Under the pieces are notes generated by a model that had not been told where the DNA came from, made no database searches, and was given only the letters and a program-made list of their open reading frames with translations. Shown piece after piece: positions 25,171 through 33,477 of a DNA stretch of 64,000 bases; the first letter of the stretch is position 1, and each line of letters begins with the position of its first letter. The DNA is taken from contig JBMNLS010000002.1 in NCBI GenBank assembly GCA_050952935.1, forward strand, positions 310,001 to 374,000. Reading direction: 5' to 3'. This DNA is from UBA6115 sp050952935. GTDB taxonomy: Bacteria; Bacillota; Clostridia; Christensenellales; Aristaeellaceae. A program made the position numbers and the translations under genes.

Positions 25171-26556
25171 TTGATTCCAGATGTAATAAAAGGTTTGCGG
25201 GGTGATTTTGCCCCGGGCGCCCACAGCGAACTGCGCGCCCAGCGCAGCCTCACCCGGCGGGTGACGCTGCTGAAGGGGGACGTGGTCAACAACACGCGCA
25301 GCGAAAGCCAGGGCGTGTCTGCCCGGGTGTATCAGGGGGGCGTGTATGGCTTTGCCTCCCAGGCGGAGCTGAGCCAGGACGCCGCCCGCCAGGCGCTGAA
25401 AACCGCCAGCCACAACGCGGCTTTCCTAGATGGGCATGTGCGGCTGGGCAAAGGCGCTTTGCCCGAGATCGCCTCAGGGGCGTTGCCCCCTCAGGCAGGT
25501 TTTGAGGATTTGCCCCAGAAATACTATTTGGACTATCTGCGGCCACTGGACGAATACATCGCCCGCAAATACCCGGATTTGACCAGCCGGGCGCTGGTGG
25601 CCTACGCGGACTCCATGGAGAAATCCATCCTCACATCCGATGGTTATCAGGCCCATATCATCGCTCCCCGCAGCTATGTCTATCTGTTCCTGAACGGGCA
25701 GACGGCGGACGGCATGCCCGTTGAGGTGTTCAACACCTTTGGCGGCAGCGGCGCCTTTGACAGGCATTTTCAGGATCCCCAGGCCATGGAGGCTGAGGTG
25801 GATACCCTGTATGAGCACCTGGCCAGAAAGCGGGAGGGCGTGTTTGCCAGGGGCGGCAAGCACACGGTGGTTCTTCACGGCTTTATGACCGGCATGCTGG
25901 CCCATGAGGCCGTGGGCCACACAGTGGAGGCTGACCTGGTGATGGGCGGCTCCGTGGCGGGACCGATGCTGGGTGAAATGGTGGCCAGCCCGCTGGTTTC
26001 CATGACAGACTTTGCCCACACCGCCTTTGGGGAGGAAGCCCCGCTGCCGGTATATGTGGATGACGAGGGGGTGAAGGCTGAGGACGCGGAGCTTATCCGC
26101 AACGGCCGCCTCACCGGCTTTATGGTGAACCGGGAGCTGGGCCGCCACTTTTCCATGCGTCCCCAGGGCAATGCCCGGGCCTACGCCTTTAACGATGAGC
26201 CCCTGATCCGCATGCGCAACACCGCCGTGCTGCCGGGGCGCGATAAAATCGAGGATATCATCGCCTCGGTTGAGGATGGCTACTACCTGATCTCCTCCAC
26301 CAACGGCCAGGCGGATACCACGGGTGAGTTCATGTTCGGTGTGGGCATAGGCTATGAGATTAAAAACGGCCGCCTGGGCCGGGGCATTTTTGACACCACT
26401 ATTTCAGGCGTTGCCTTTGACATGCTCAAAACCGTGGACCGGGTGAGTGACCGGGTGACCTGGTCATCCTCCGGATTTTGTGGCAAAAAGCAGCCCATGC
26501 CCGTGGCTTTGGGCGGGCCTGACCTGCGCTGCCAGGTGCTGGTAGGAGGGAAATGA
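25171..26556 (+). CDS. tldD: TldD-family metalloprotease
   Basis: 461 residues; the catalytic subunit of the TldD/TldE protease, which degrades unfolded peptides and in some systems matures antitoxins or ribosomal peptides. The metal site is LAHEAVGHTVEAD (HExxxH, residues ~245), and a later DDEGVKAEDAEL stretch is conserved. AAGGAGG precedes the TTG start at 25171. It is followed by tldE after 1 base; the two proteins form a heterodimer in known systems. No RiPP precursor gene is evident nearby. Confidence 0.94.
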   Translation: MIPDVIKGLRGDFAPGAHSELRAQRSLTRRVTLLKGDVVNNTRSESQGVSARVYQGGVYGFASQAELSQDAARQALKTASHNAAFLDGHVRLGKGALPEIASGALPPQAGFEDLPQKYYLDYLRPLDEYIARKYPDLTSRALVAYADSMEKSILTSDGYQAHIIAPRSYVYLFLNGQTADGMPVEVFNTFGGSGAFDRHFQDPQAMEAEVDTLYEHLARKREGVFARGGKHTVVLHGFMTGMLAHEAVGHTVEADLVMGGSVAGPMLGEMVASPLVSMTDFAHTAFGEEAPLPVYVDDEGVKAEDAELIRNGRLTGFMVNRELGRHFSMRPQGNARAYAFNDEPLIRMRNTAVLPGRDKIEDIIASVEDGYYLISSTNGQADTTGEFMFGVGIGYEIKNGRLGRGIFDTTISGVAFDMLKTVDRVSDRVTWSSSGFCGKKQPMPVALGGPDLRCQVLVGGK

Positions 26557-26557
26557 G

Positions 26558-27853
26558 ATGAAAGATTTGCATAACACCGTGGCCGTGGCCCTGGACGCCC
26601 TGGGAGGCCTGGGGGCCCAGATGTATTCCGCGCGGGCATCCGCCAGCAAAACCAATGAGTTTAACGTGGATGGGGGCAGGTTCAGCCTTTTCCGCACCAC
26701 CATTGACGCCAGCCTGGCGCTTACGGCCATTAAGGATCAAAAGCGGGGCGTGGTCAGCGGCAACAGCTTTGAGGAGCAGGCGGTGCGGCTGGCGGCGGCT
26801 GACTGCCTGGCGGCGGCAGAGGCTGGTCAGGCGGACCCGGCTTGGGACATCGCCGGCGAAGGCCGGGGCGATTTTAAGGACGGAGCCTATGAGCCTGACA
26901 TGGACAAGCTCTTTACCCGCAGCCAGGAGATGCTCAGCCAAATCGGCAGGGAATATCCCAAGATCATGCTGGAGCAGGTGATCATCTCCCACACCCGGGT
27001 GGACAGCCTGTATGAAAACAGCAAGGGCGTGAAGTACACCGGCCAGTCCGGCTGCTATGATGTGAGCCTGATGTTTTCTGGCCATGAGGGGGATAAGGGG
27101 TCCTCTTTCAACGGCGCCGCGCTGCGCCTGGACAACCTGGACAAGCCCTTTCTGGATCAGGGGGGATTGCGCCAAACGCTTAAAGACGCAGAAAACCAGA
27201 TCCATACTGTTCCTGTCACCGGCAAGTTTGAGGGCGCTGTGGTGTTCACCCCGGAATGCCTGAGCTCCATGCTGGGGGAGCTGATGGACAGCTATGTGGG
27301 CAGCACCGTCATCATGGACGGCACCAGCCGGTGGAAGGACAGCCTGGAAAGCCAAGTGGCCGATCCCCGGATTACCATTCGCATGGCCCCGCGGGATCCC
27401 CGCGTGATCTGCGGCGAACGCTACACGGCGGAGGGCTATTTGTCTGAGGATTACGCCCTGATTGAAAAGGGCGTGCTGAAGCATTTCATGCTCTCGGACT
27501 ATGCCGCGCGCAAAACCGGGCACAAACGGGCGCCCAACAGCGCCTATCAAGGCATCATGGAGCCGGGGGAGATGCCCCTGAGCGAGATCATCGCCTCCAT
27601 CCCCAGGGGCCTTTTGGTGGGGCGCTACAGCGGTGGTTCCACCGCCACCAGCGGGGAATTTTCAGGCGTGGCCAAAAACACCTTCCTCATTGAGGACGGC
27701 AAAGTGACAGACGCCGTGTCTGAAACCATGATCGCCGGCAACCTGGCCGGCATGCTGAACCGCGTCATCGGCATCTCCAGCGAAACGGTGGAAAACGGCC
27801 ATGGCTCCCTGCCCTGGCTCGCTGTGGACGGGATTACGATTTCTGGGAACTGA
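26558..27853 (+). CDS. tldE: TldE/PmbA family protein
   Basis: 431 residues, the partner subunit of TldD. It has the TldD/PmbA fold (NEFNVDGGRFSLFRTTIDAS opening; GRYSGGSTATSGEFSGVAKN near the end) but no HExxxH, as expected for TldE. Its start lies 2 bases after the tldD stop. Followed by an intrinsic terminator, so the operon is tldD-tldE only. Confidence 0.93.
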   Translation: MKDLHNTVAVALDALGGLGAQMYSARASASKTNEFNVDGGRFSLFRTTIDASLALTAIKDQKRGVVSGNSFEEQAVRLAAADCLAAAEAGQADPAWDIAGEGRGDFKDGAYEPDMDKLFTRSQEMLSQIGREYPKIMLEQVIISHTRVDSLYENSKGVKYTGQSGCYDVSLMFSGHEGDKGSSFNGAALRLDNLDKPFLDQGGLRQTLKDAENQIHTVPVTGKFEGAVVFTPECLSSMLGELMDSYVGSTVIMDGTSRWKDSLESQVADPRITIRMAPRDPRVICGERYTAEGYLSEDYALIEKGVLKHFMLSDYAARKTGHKRAPNSAYQGIMEPGEMPLSEIIASIPRGLLVGRYSGGSTATSGEFSGVAKNTFLIEDGKVTDAVSETMIAGNLAGMLNRVIGISSETVENGHGSLPWLAVDGITISGN

Positions 27854-27866
27854 GAAATAAATAGGC

Positions 27867-27893
27867 AAAAGCGGCCCGCGCAGGCCGCTTTTT
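27867..27893 (+). terminator. Intrinsic terminator after tldE
   Basis: AAAAGCGGCC pairs with GGCCGCTTTTT around a 6-base loop, 13 bases past the stop. Confidence 0.9.
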
Positions 27894-27930
27894 GATTGAG
27901 AAAAAGGATGATAAAATATTTTCTGCCCAG

Positions 27931-27958
27931 TGAACCTTTTTTAGCTGGTCAGCGACTA
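27931..27958 (+). promoter_or_regulatory. ECF-type promoter of the second sigma operon
   Basis: TGAACC, 16 bases, CGACTA; the AAC-type -35 and CGA-type -10 are characteristic of ECF sigma recognition, so the sigma probably drives its own gene. It lies 24 bases before the GTG at 27983. Confidence 0.65.
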
Positions 27959-27982
27959 CCCAGGTGAAAGGAGGGCGGGCAG

Positions 27983-28474
27983 GTGACAAAAGAGGAAGCG
28001 TTTGAGCGGGCCATCACCCCCCACATCCGTGGCCTGTATGCCTTTATCCGTCACCTGAATCGGGGGGAATGCGATGACATCTATCAGGAGACGATGCTCT
28101 CCGCCTGGCAGGGATTTGACAGCCTGAAGAACCCGGACAAGCTCCGCCCCTGGCTTTATGGCATCGCCCGGTACAAGGCCATGGATGCCTACCGCCGGCA
28201 GTATCGCCTGAGTGACCGGGAGGAGGCCTGGCCCGAGGATATCCCCCAGGCAGGGTTTGAGGGGCAGAGCACTTTGAGGCTGGATCTGGATCAGGCGCTG
28301 TCCACCCTCACACCGCAGGACCGGGCGCTGCTGTATCTGGTGTTTAACCAGGGTTTCAACTACAAAGCCGCCGGGGAAGCGCTTGATATCCCCGAGGGCA
28401 CGGTGAAAAGCAGGGTGTTCACCCTGAAAAGAAGGCTTAAGGCCCTGATGGGCGGACAGGAGGAAGGCACATGA
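27983..28474 (+). CDS. RNA polymerase sigma factor, sigma-70/ECF family
   Basis: 163 residues. Region 2 (~10-80) shows DDIYQETMLSAWQGFDSL and RPWLYGIARYKAMDAYRR; region 4 (~105-155) shows LTPQDRALLYLVFNQGFNYKAAGEALDIPEGTVKSR helix-turn-helix sequence. Start GTG 27983 with AAAGGAGG upstream. It overlaps the next ORF by ATGA. The next three small genes probably form its operon. Confidence 0.92.
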   Translation: MTKEEAFERAITPHIRGLYAFIRHLNRGECDDIYQETMLSAWQGFDSLKNPDKLRPWLYGIARYKAMDAYRRQYRLSDREEAWPEDIPQAGFEGQSTLRLDLDQALSTLTPQDRALLYLVFNQGFNYKAAGEALDIPEGTVKSRVFTLKRRLKALMGGQEEGT

Positions 28475-28692
28475 CGGATCAAGATAACAGGCAAACAGCG
28501 CTCTATGAGGATGACAGCGCCTTTGACAGGGCCCTGATGCAAGCCCTGGCCAGGGTTGAGGCTGAGCCGCCGGTGTTTTTGATTCCCCATGAGCTCACGA
28601 TCCCCCAAGCCCTTGCGCGCAGCATCCGGCAGGTCAACGAGGCCCTGGAGATATCCCGAAGCGCCCTTCGCCTGGCTTTCAATTTACTGTGA
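28471..28692 (+). CDS. Small protein coupled to ECF sigma, candidate anti-sigma
   Basis: 73 residues, no transmembrane helix; acidic first half, then a helix (ALARSIRQVNEALEISRSALRLAF). The ATGA overlap with the sigma gene is the only functional hint and would suit a soluble anti-sigma factor or sigma regulator. No family recognised. No zinc-binding HxxxCxxC motif is present, so it is not a classic ZAS protein. Confidence 0.6.
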   Translation: MTDQDNRQTALYEDDSAFDRALMQALARVEAEPPVFLIPHELTIPQALARSIRQVNEALEISRSALRLAFNLL

Positions 28693-28720
28693 AAACTTGA
28701 TTAAAGAAAGGAAATGAAAA

Positions 28721-29062
28721 ATGAGCAACGAAAACTACAAAAGCAGCAATGATGTGAATGAACTGCGCGACGTGCTGGACACCGTGAGCGAGCGGGTGCC
28801 TAAACTCATCAAGGATGTGGTGGGCAGCATCTATTCCAGGGAGGCGGGCGCCAGCATGGGGCAGTCTGTGGGCGCCTACTATCAGGAGCTGATCGCCTCG
28901 GGCATCCCCCAGGAGGCGGCGCTGGAGATGGCCAAATCCTACTCCATTTCCATGAAAGATCTGTTCAGCAAGAACTTCAGCGCCGAGATTGGCGACAAGC
29001 ATCGCCGTGCCCATGAGGAGCACCGGCGCTACGATCCTCACGAGGACAGCGAAGAGCGGTGA
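28721..29062 (+). CDS. Small helical protein of the ECF operon, unknown function
   Basis: 113 residues, soluble, rich in predicted helix. AAAGGA upstream of the ATG at 28721. It contains SGIPQEAALEMAKSY (~66-80), closely echoed by HGLPEEAAREMVRDL in the next protein, so the two share a short helical motif. The C-terminus is charged and His/Arg-rich (HRRAHEEHRRYD). Overlaps the next gene by 4 bases. Confidence 0.65.
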   Translation: MSNENYKSSNDVNELRDVLDTVSERVPKLIKDVVGSIYSREAGASMGQSVGAYYQELIASGIPQEAALEMAKSYSISMKDLFSKNFSAEIGDKHRRAHEEHRRYDPHEDSEER

Positions 29063-29322
29063 GCATGGTGTTAGAAGACAAGCGGGAGGCGGCGCGGGGC
29101 CGCCTCCCGGCGGGGCAGGCGCTGCGTGCCTTGGGCCTGGGGGCAAGGCTGATCCCCAGCGCCGTCTTTCAGCTGATACAGGGGCACAGGCGCTTTGGCA
29201 AGTGCTTTGTGCGGGAGGCGGTGCGGCACGGCCTCCCTGAGGAAGCCGCCCGGGAGATGGTGCGCGACCTGCGCCCTGCCAAGCTGATCCAGTCCATCAA
29301 TGAGGCAAGAAAAGACAGATGA
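29059..29322 (+). CDS. Small basic protein of the ECF operon, unknown function
   Basis: 87 residues starting at GTG 29059, overlapping the previous stop (GTGA). Basic overall, with the motif HGLPEEAAREMVRDL (~57-71) shared with its neighbour. An in-frame ATG at 29065 is an alternative start. No known domain. Last gene of the operon. Confidence 0.6.
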   Translation: MSMVLEDKREAARGRLPAGQALRALGLGARLIPSAVFQLIQGHRRFGKCFVREAVRHGLPEEAAREMVRDLRPAKLIQSINEARKDR

Positions 29323-29369
29323 TACGCTATTGAAAACCTCTCGGCTCATCAGTGTATTTATTCTTTCGT

Positions 29370-30083
29370 TCAGTATAAATTCGCCTCCAGCCGCACACAG
29401 CGCCCGGCGACCTGGAGGTCGCTGAGGTTTTGGATGTCGCTTTCAAAGGCGCTGTCATAGCGCTGGAGCATCACCTGATAGCGGGGGAGAAGCTTGGCCA
29501 TGCGCAGCACCTTGCCCTGGGGCGTATCCAGCAGGAGCATGGCGCCGTCCTCCACCGCTTTGGAGGGCACCACCAGCACCAGGTCGGCCCGGTGTACGCG
29601 GAAGCCGCGCATGCTGTTATCCGGCGCCTGGAAATAAAACACCTTTTCCTTTGGCGCGCCCTCCACCTTGCCATTTTTAACGGGCAGCAGGCGGCTGCCT
29701 ACCTCCTTCATCACGGCGTTGTAGATGGGTACCCGCTGGAGCACATCCGCCAGGGCGTCCAGCCAGATGGAACCGGCCACGCCCTTGCCATTTTCCTTTG
29801 GTTCTGTGATTTTTTGGGGCTGGCGCGCCTCCCGTACCCGGGGCAGGGCGGACTGCAAATCCACCGTGGCCGCGATATCCTCCAGCGTGAAGCTGCTCTG
29901 GGCCGGCGCCTCGGCGCCCATGGCCTTCAGGATGCGCTGGGCCTGGTCATCCCGGGGGATGCGGGTGCCCGCTTCTATTTCCAGCAGGAACTTCTCGCTG
30001 ACGCCGCATTTTTTGGCGATGGTTTTGGCGGCGATGCCGCGCCGCGCACGCTCCTGCTTGATAAGAGCTCCCAGCCTGCTCAT
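29370..30083 (-). CDS. XRE-type regulator with LexA/S24-like C-terminal domain
   Basis: 237 residues. An N-terminal Cro/CI helix-turn-helix (~1-60: IKQERARRGIAAKTIAKKCGVSEKFLLEIEAG) and a C-terminal S24-like fold (~145-215). DNSMRG matches the serine site of LexA/CI self-cleavage, but the lysine expected in the VKR position reads as Leu (KVLRM), so autoproteolysis is doubtful. Start at 30083 with GGGAGG upstream; a frame running to 30134 would enter the tRNA-like sequence. Target genes unknown; it faces the ECF small-protein operon. Confidence 0.8.
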   Translation of the reverse strand: MSRLGALIKQERARRGIAAKTIAKKCGVSEKFLLEIEAGTRIPRDDQAQRILKAMGAEAPAQSSFTLEDIAATVDLQSALPRVREARQPQKITEPKENGKGVAGSIWLDALADVLQRVPIYNAVMKEVGSRLLPVKNGKVEGAPKEKVFYFQAPDNSMRGFRVHRADLVLVVPSKAVEDGAMLLLDTPQGKVLRMAKLLPRYQVMLQRYDSAFESDIQNLSDLQVAGRCVRLEANLY

Positions 30084-30138
30084 GAAAAAACGCCTCCCGG
30101 ATGCGGATTGTAGGTAATGCAGCAAAAACGCCATGTTT

Positions 30139-30189
30139 GCGCTCCTGAGCGAGAGGTCAGCGGTTCAAATCTGCCCGGGAGCGCCACCA
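30139..30189 (+). pseudogene. Truncated tRNA remnant (possible former attachment site)
   Basis: GCTCCTG (30141-30147) pairs, with one G-U, with CGGGAGC (30176-30182), followed by G and CCA; a near-normal T-arm with loop TTCAAAT precedes it. The D and anticodon arms are missing: only 11 bases stand where about 40 should. It is not a working tRNA. A tRNA 3' end next to an AT-rich gene is what site-specific integration leaves. A hairpin follows at 30190-30228. Confidence 0.6.
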
Positions 30190-30228
30190 ACACCGTAAAT
30201 TCAATGATTTTATGGCGTTTTCTTTTCA
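30190..30228 (+). terminator. Imperfect hairpin after the tRNA remnant
   Basis: ACACCGTAAA pairs with TTTTATGGCGT with one mismatch, then TTTTCTTTT. It resembles the terminator behind tRNA-Arg at 20191-20230, and may be left over from an intact tRNA gene. Confidence 0.45.
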
Positions 30229-30240
30229 TAACATCATCTT

Positions 30241-31404
30241 TTAACAATCATGTCTTCTATCGGAAATGATTTTTTCACTGATCTTTCTCTTCTTGTCTAT
30301 ATACATAGAAACATCGATTTTATTTAAAAAATCATCCATGGACTCATGTTTGCATTGGTATGTGCTGTAACCGATTGAAAAACCTATCTTATAGGGTTTC
30401 TTTCCTGATTCATTGAACAATGCTGCCTGTGTTTTAATCGTGTCAATCATATCAACAATTTCTTTCTGGGAGTTTATATACATTAATATGATAAACTCAT
30501 CGCCCCCATACCTGCATAACACCCCTTTATCACCCACAGCTTTATGTAATATTTTTCCGGCTGTAGCAATAGCATCATCTCCTACAATATGGCCGAATTG
30601 ATCATTTATGCTTTTTAAGCTGTCAATGTCTAACATAATTCCGGCAGGCATACCGGCAGTATTCCTTTTTTCACGATACATTAATAACAGGTTACCCAGA
30701 TACTGTCTGTTAAATAATCCCGACAGCCCATCTATATAAGATGATTCGTTTTGAAGATTGATGAATAAAGTAACCATCCCTACGGACACACCAAGCCACA
30801 CAAGAGAATATCCATAAAAGAAGAACTGCAGCAGGCTTCCAATCATAATAGGAATCATAAATTGAACAGCAGGCAGAAACAAATACTTATGTACCTTCTT
30901 GCGATACGAATAGATTAGTATAACCCCGTACGCCAGATAAAAATAAGTGACAGCATATGGAATGAGAAACAAATCCGTTCTTTGATAAATGTTATTCTTA
31001 TCGATCATAAAAAACACAGGTGTTGCCAAGTTGACTAAGCAGCCGATGATGGTCAATACGGCAGGTATGGCCACAAAAGGGTATATTCGCTTGATTCTTT
31101 TCATATCTGTAAACATTTTATAGTCCGCATATATTGGCCAGGAATAAGCAAAAATAATATTTACAATAAACAGAATGACGTTCAGTACGATCAACAACGT
31201 ATGATATCCGTATACTAATTTGCCATCCATCCAAAAAACAAGCGTTTCAACAAAGCATTGTATAATGTTTAAAACAACCATCGCGTAGAAAATCTTTTCA
31301 TCAAGCAATCCATGGCGCAGCGGTCTTTTTATACTCGATAAGATAATTAACAACAACAGGATTGCCGTTCCATTTGCAATGCATATCGCCGGGAAATTGA
31401 TCAT
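30241..31404 (-). CDS. Membrane-bound GGDEF protein (putative diguanylate cyclase)
   Basis: 387 residues. About six to seven transmembrane helices in residues 5-215, then a GGDEF domain: the YIDGLSGLFNRQY opening near 225 and RYGGDEFIIL near 305. No RxxD inhibitory site in front. A strong AGAGGAGG site precedes the ATG. As with the GGDEF gene at 18242, composition is AT-rich and a tRNA sequence lies at its end, so both could have been acquired. The N-terminal helices differ from that protein (no large external domain), so they are not simple duplicates. Confidence 0.9.
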   Translation of the reverse strand: MINFPAICIANGTAILLLLIILSSIKRPLRHGLLDEKIFYAMVVLNIIQCFVETLVFWMDGKLVYGYHTLLIVLNVILFIVNIIFAYSWPIYADYKMFTDMKRIKRIYPFVAIPAVLTIIGCLVNLATPVFFMIDKNNIYQRTDLFLIPYAVTYFYLAYGVILIYSYRKKVHKYLFLPAVQFMIPIMIGSLLQFFFYGYSLVWLGVSVGMVTLFINLQNESSYIDGLSGLFNRQYLGNLLLMYREKRNTAGMPAGIMLDIDSLKSINDQFGHIVGDDAIATAGKILHKAVGDKGVLCRYGGDEFIILMYINSQKEIVDMIDTIKTQAALFNESGKKPYKIGFSIGYSTYQCKHESMDDFLNKIDVSMYIDKKRKISEKIISDRRHDC

Positions 31405-31554
31405 TTTTAGCCTACCTCCTCTGCACCCATCATGATAACTTTTTTACAAACAATGCTCCTGGCCCGCTTTGGTTCATCCTCACCAATCATAATTTTGAAA
31501 TAGCTGAAAGCACGATTCAGAAGCCAAGGCCAAATGCATTCTTATGGGCAAGCC

Positions 31555-32238
31555 TTAAATAAATGCCGTGATGATGCTGATCAGCGGCGCTATGAAAAGC
31601 GCCGGCAGAAAATCCGCCACCTTGATTTTGGTGATGCCAATCAGGTTAAGCCCCAGCGCCACGATCACCAGGGAGCCGGCGCTGGAGAGCTCGTTGATGG
31701 CGGAGGTCGTCATCACCGGCGCCAAAAGCCCGGCCAAAAGCGCGATGGCGCCCTGATACACTAAGACGCTAAGGGCGCTTAGCGCCACGCCAAAGCCTAG
31801 GCTGGAGGCCAGAAACAGGGCGGCCACAAAGTCCAGGGCGGATTTGGTGTACAGCGTGGCGTTGTTGCCGGTGAGACCTGCCTCCAGCGAGCCCACCACC
31901 GCCATCGCCCCCACGCAAAACAGGAGGGAGGCCGTCACAAAGCCTTCTGACACGCTGCCCCCTTTTTGCCGGGTGAGGGCCTGGGCCCTGTCGCCCAGAT
32001 GCTGGACAAAGCCGTCGATGTCAAGCAGGGTGCCAATGACCACGCCCAGTACCATGGCGGCGATGAGGATAAGGGGGTTCTCCCCCTTGAGCGTGCCTGA
32101 GATGCCGATATACAGCGTACAAAGCCCAATGCCCGTCATCACGGCCTTGTTCAACCGGTCGGAGAGCAGCTTCCCGAAAAGAAGGCCCAGGGCGCTGCCC
32201 AGGATGACCAGAACCGCGTTGACCAATACCCCTGTCAT
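31555..32238 (-). CDS. DUF554 family membrane protein
   Basis: 227 residues with about six hydrophobic helices. GSALGLLFGKLL, GISGTLKGENPLILIAAMVLG and the closing FLPALFIAPLIS fit DUF554 (YdfK-like) proteins, of unknown function. It lies 10 bases after azlD on the same strand and is probably co-transcribed with azlCD. Confidence 0.88.
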   Translation of the reverse strand: MTGVLVNAVLVILGSALGLLFGKLLSDRLNKAVMTGIGLCTLYIGISGTLKGENPLILIAAMVLGVVIGTLLDIDGFVQHLGDRAQALTRQKGGSVSEGFVTASLLFCVGAMAVVGSLEAGLTGNNATLYTKSALDFVAALFLASSLGFGVALSALSVLVYQGAIALLAGLLAPVMTTSAINELSSAGSLVIVALGLNLIGITKIKVADFLPALFIAPLISIITAFI

Positions 32239-32248
32239 AGGCCCCTCC

Positions 32249-32551
32249 TTATAAAATCAGCTCCACAATGAGCACCGCGGCGCAGGCCCCGGCCGCCACC
32301 TTGAACAGCCCCTGGTTCAGCCAGGACAGCAGCATGGCCGCGGCAAACCCTGCCAGTCCTGACCAGGGGGAGCCGGTGGCCAGCAGCATATCGGGAAAGG
32401 CCATGGCAGCCAGCGTGGCATAGGGCACATAGGCCAAAAAAGCCTTGAGGGTGGGGTTTTTGATGGGCTTGCGCACCAGTACAAAGGGAATGGCCCGCAC
32501 CAGAAAGGTGACCCCCGCGATGACCAGGATGTAAACCCAGGCCTTATTCAT
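32249..32551 (-). CDS. azlD: AzlD family branched-chain amino acid transport protein
   Basis: 100 residues, about three to four transmembrane helices: the small subunit that works with AzlC in exporting branched-chain amino acids or analogues. The family opening (VTFLVRAIPFVL) and AYVPYATLAAMAFPD are visible. Start at 32551 with GGAGGA just upstream, inside the azlC end (8-base overlap); a frame running to 32587 is rejected. Confidence 0.9.
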   Translation of the reverse strand: MNKAWVYILVIAGVTFLVRAIPFVLVRKPIKNPTLKAFLAYVPYATLAAMAFPDMLLATGSPWSGLAGFAAAMLLSWLNQGLFKVAAGACAAVLIVELIL

Positions 32552-33260
32552 GGCTATCCTCCTCCGGAAGCGGGAAGCCCCTGGCAAAAAGAAAGGAAAG
32601 CGGCAGCGCGATGACGATCACCCGCAGCCCCGGTGCCATGTCGCGGGTCAGGGGCAGCGCGCGCACCAGGCCGCTTAAAAGCATGGACAGGCTGACCAAT
32701 TTCAGCAGGATCCCGCTATGTCTGGCCGGGGGCACGATGGCCGCGATGAACATGGCGTACAGCGCCACGCTCACCGCGTTGATGAGAAGCTGGGGCATGA
32801 GGCTGCCCAAGACAGCGCCCAGCAGGGTGCCCAGCGCCCAGCCGGGGATGCTGATTGCCATCATGCCATAGTAATAAAAGGGATCAAGGGGCTTTTTTTG
32901 TGCCACCGCCAGAGCGAAAAGCTCATCGGTCACCGCGAAGGCCACCAACAGCTTGCGCCCCATGGGCTCATCCTCCCTGAAGCGCTGGGTGAGGCTTAAG
33001 GACATGAGGACATAGCGCAGGTTGACAAACCCCTGGGTGAAGGCGGTGAGCGCCAGGGAGGAAAGGCTGGCAAAGGAGGCGATGCCGGCAAACTGCCCGG
33101 CGGAAGTGACGGTGATCAGCGACATCACCGTCATCTGAAGCGCCGTCATCCCCGCCTGGCGTCCGGCCAGGCCCAGGGTGAAAGACACGCTCAAATAGCC
33201 CAGGGCTACGGGAAGCGCGTCCCTGATCCCCTGGAAAAACACCCGCCGCCGTCCTGCCAT
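32544..33260 (-). CDS. azlC: AzlC family branched-chain amino acid transport protein
   Basis: 238 residues, multi-pass. DALPVALGYLSVSFTLGLAGRQAG and NLRYVLMSLSL are AzlC signatures. With AzlD it forms a branched-chain amino acid exporter in the inner membrane. A promoter with TTGTGA-N17-TATACT lies just upstream (33292-33320). First gene of azlC-azlD-DUF554. Confidence 0.93.
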   Translation of the reverse strand: MAGRRRVFFQGIRDALPVALGYLSVSFTLGLAGRQAGMTALQMTVMSLITVTSAGQFAGIASFASLSSLALTAFTQGFVNLRYVLMSLSLTQRFREDEPMGRKLLVAFAVTDELFALAVAQKKPLDPFYYYGMMAISIPGWALGTLLGAVLGSLMPQLLINAVSVALYAMFIAAIVPPARHSGILLKLVSLSMLLSGLVRALPLTRDMAPGLRVIVIALPLSFLFARGFPLPEEDSHE

Positions 33261-33291
33261 GCCGCTTCCCCCAAAACGCGTGATGCTGCAT

Positions 33292-33320
33292 AGTATAGCC
33301 CGGATTTTATGGATTCACAA
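33292..33320 (-). promoter_or_regulatory. Promoter of azlC-azlD-DUF554
   Basis: Minus strand TTGTGA (33315-33320), 17-base spacer, TATACT (33292-33297), 32 bases before the azlC ATG. Confidence 0.65.
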
Positions 33321-33386
33321 GCAAAATCAGCCTGATCAGCAGACAAAAACAGGGGAAAAGCACCGGGAAAGGACCGGGCCCGGCCC

Positions 33387-33415
33387 TTGTCCGGCCACCG
33401 CGTTTATGATAGTAT
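33387..33415 (+). promoter_or_regulatory. Candidate promoter of the fucI operon
   Basis: TTGTCC, 17-base spacer, TAGTAT; about 55 bases of leader follow before AAAGGAGG (33463-33470). Confidence 0.5.
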
Positions 33416-33477
33416 ATAGGAAAGACAATTATTATGTTTGCCCTTGGGATTTCCCGGGGCATAAAGGAGGAAAAGAA

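Noticed and set aside
30105..30189. Full-length class II tRNA
   Set aside because: No acceptor pairing at the proposed 5' end and no proper D-arm. Only a truncated tRNA fold is supported.
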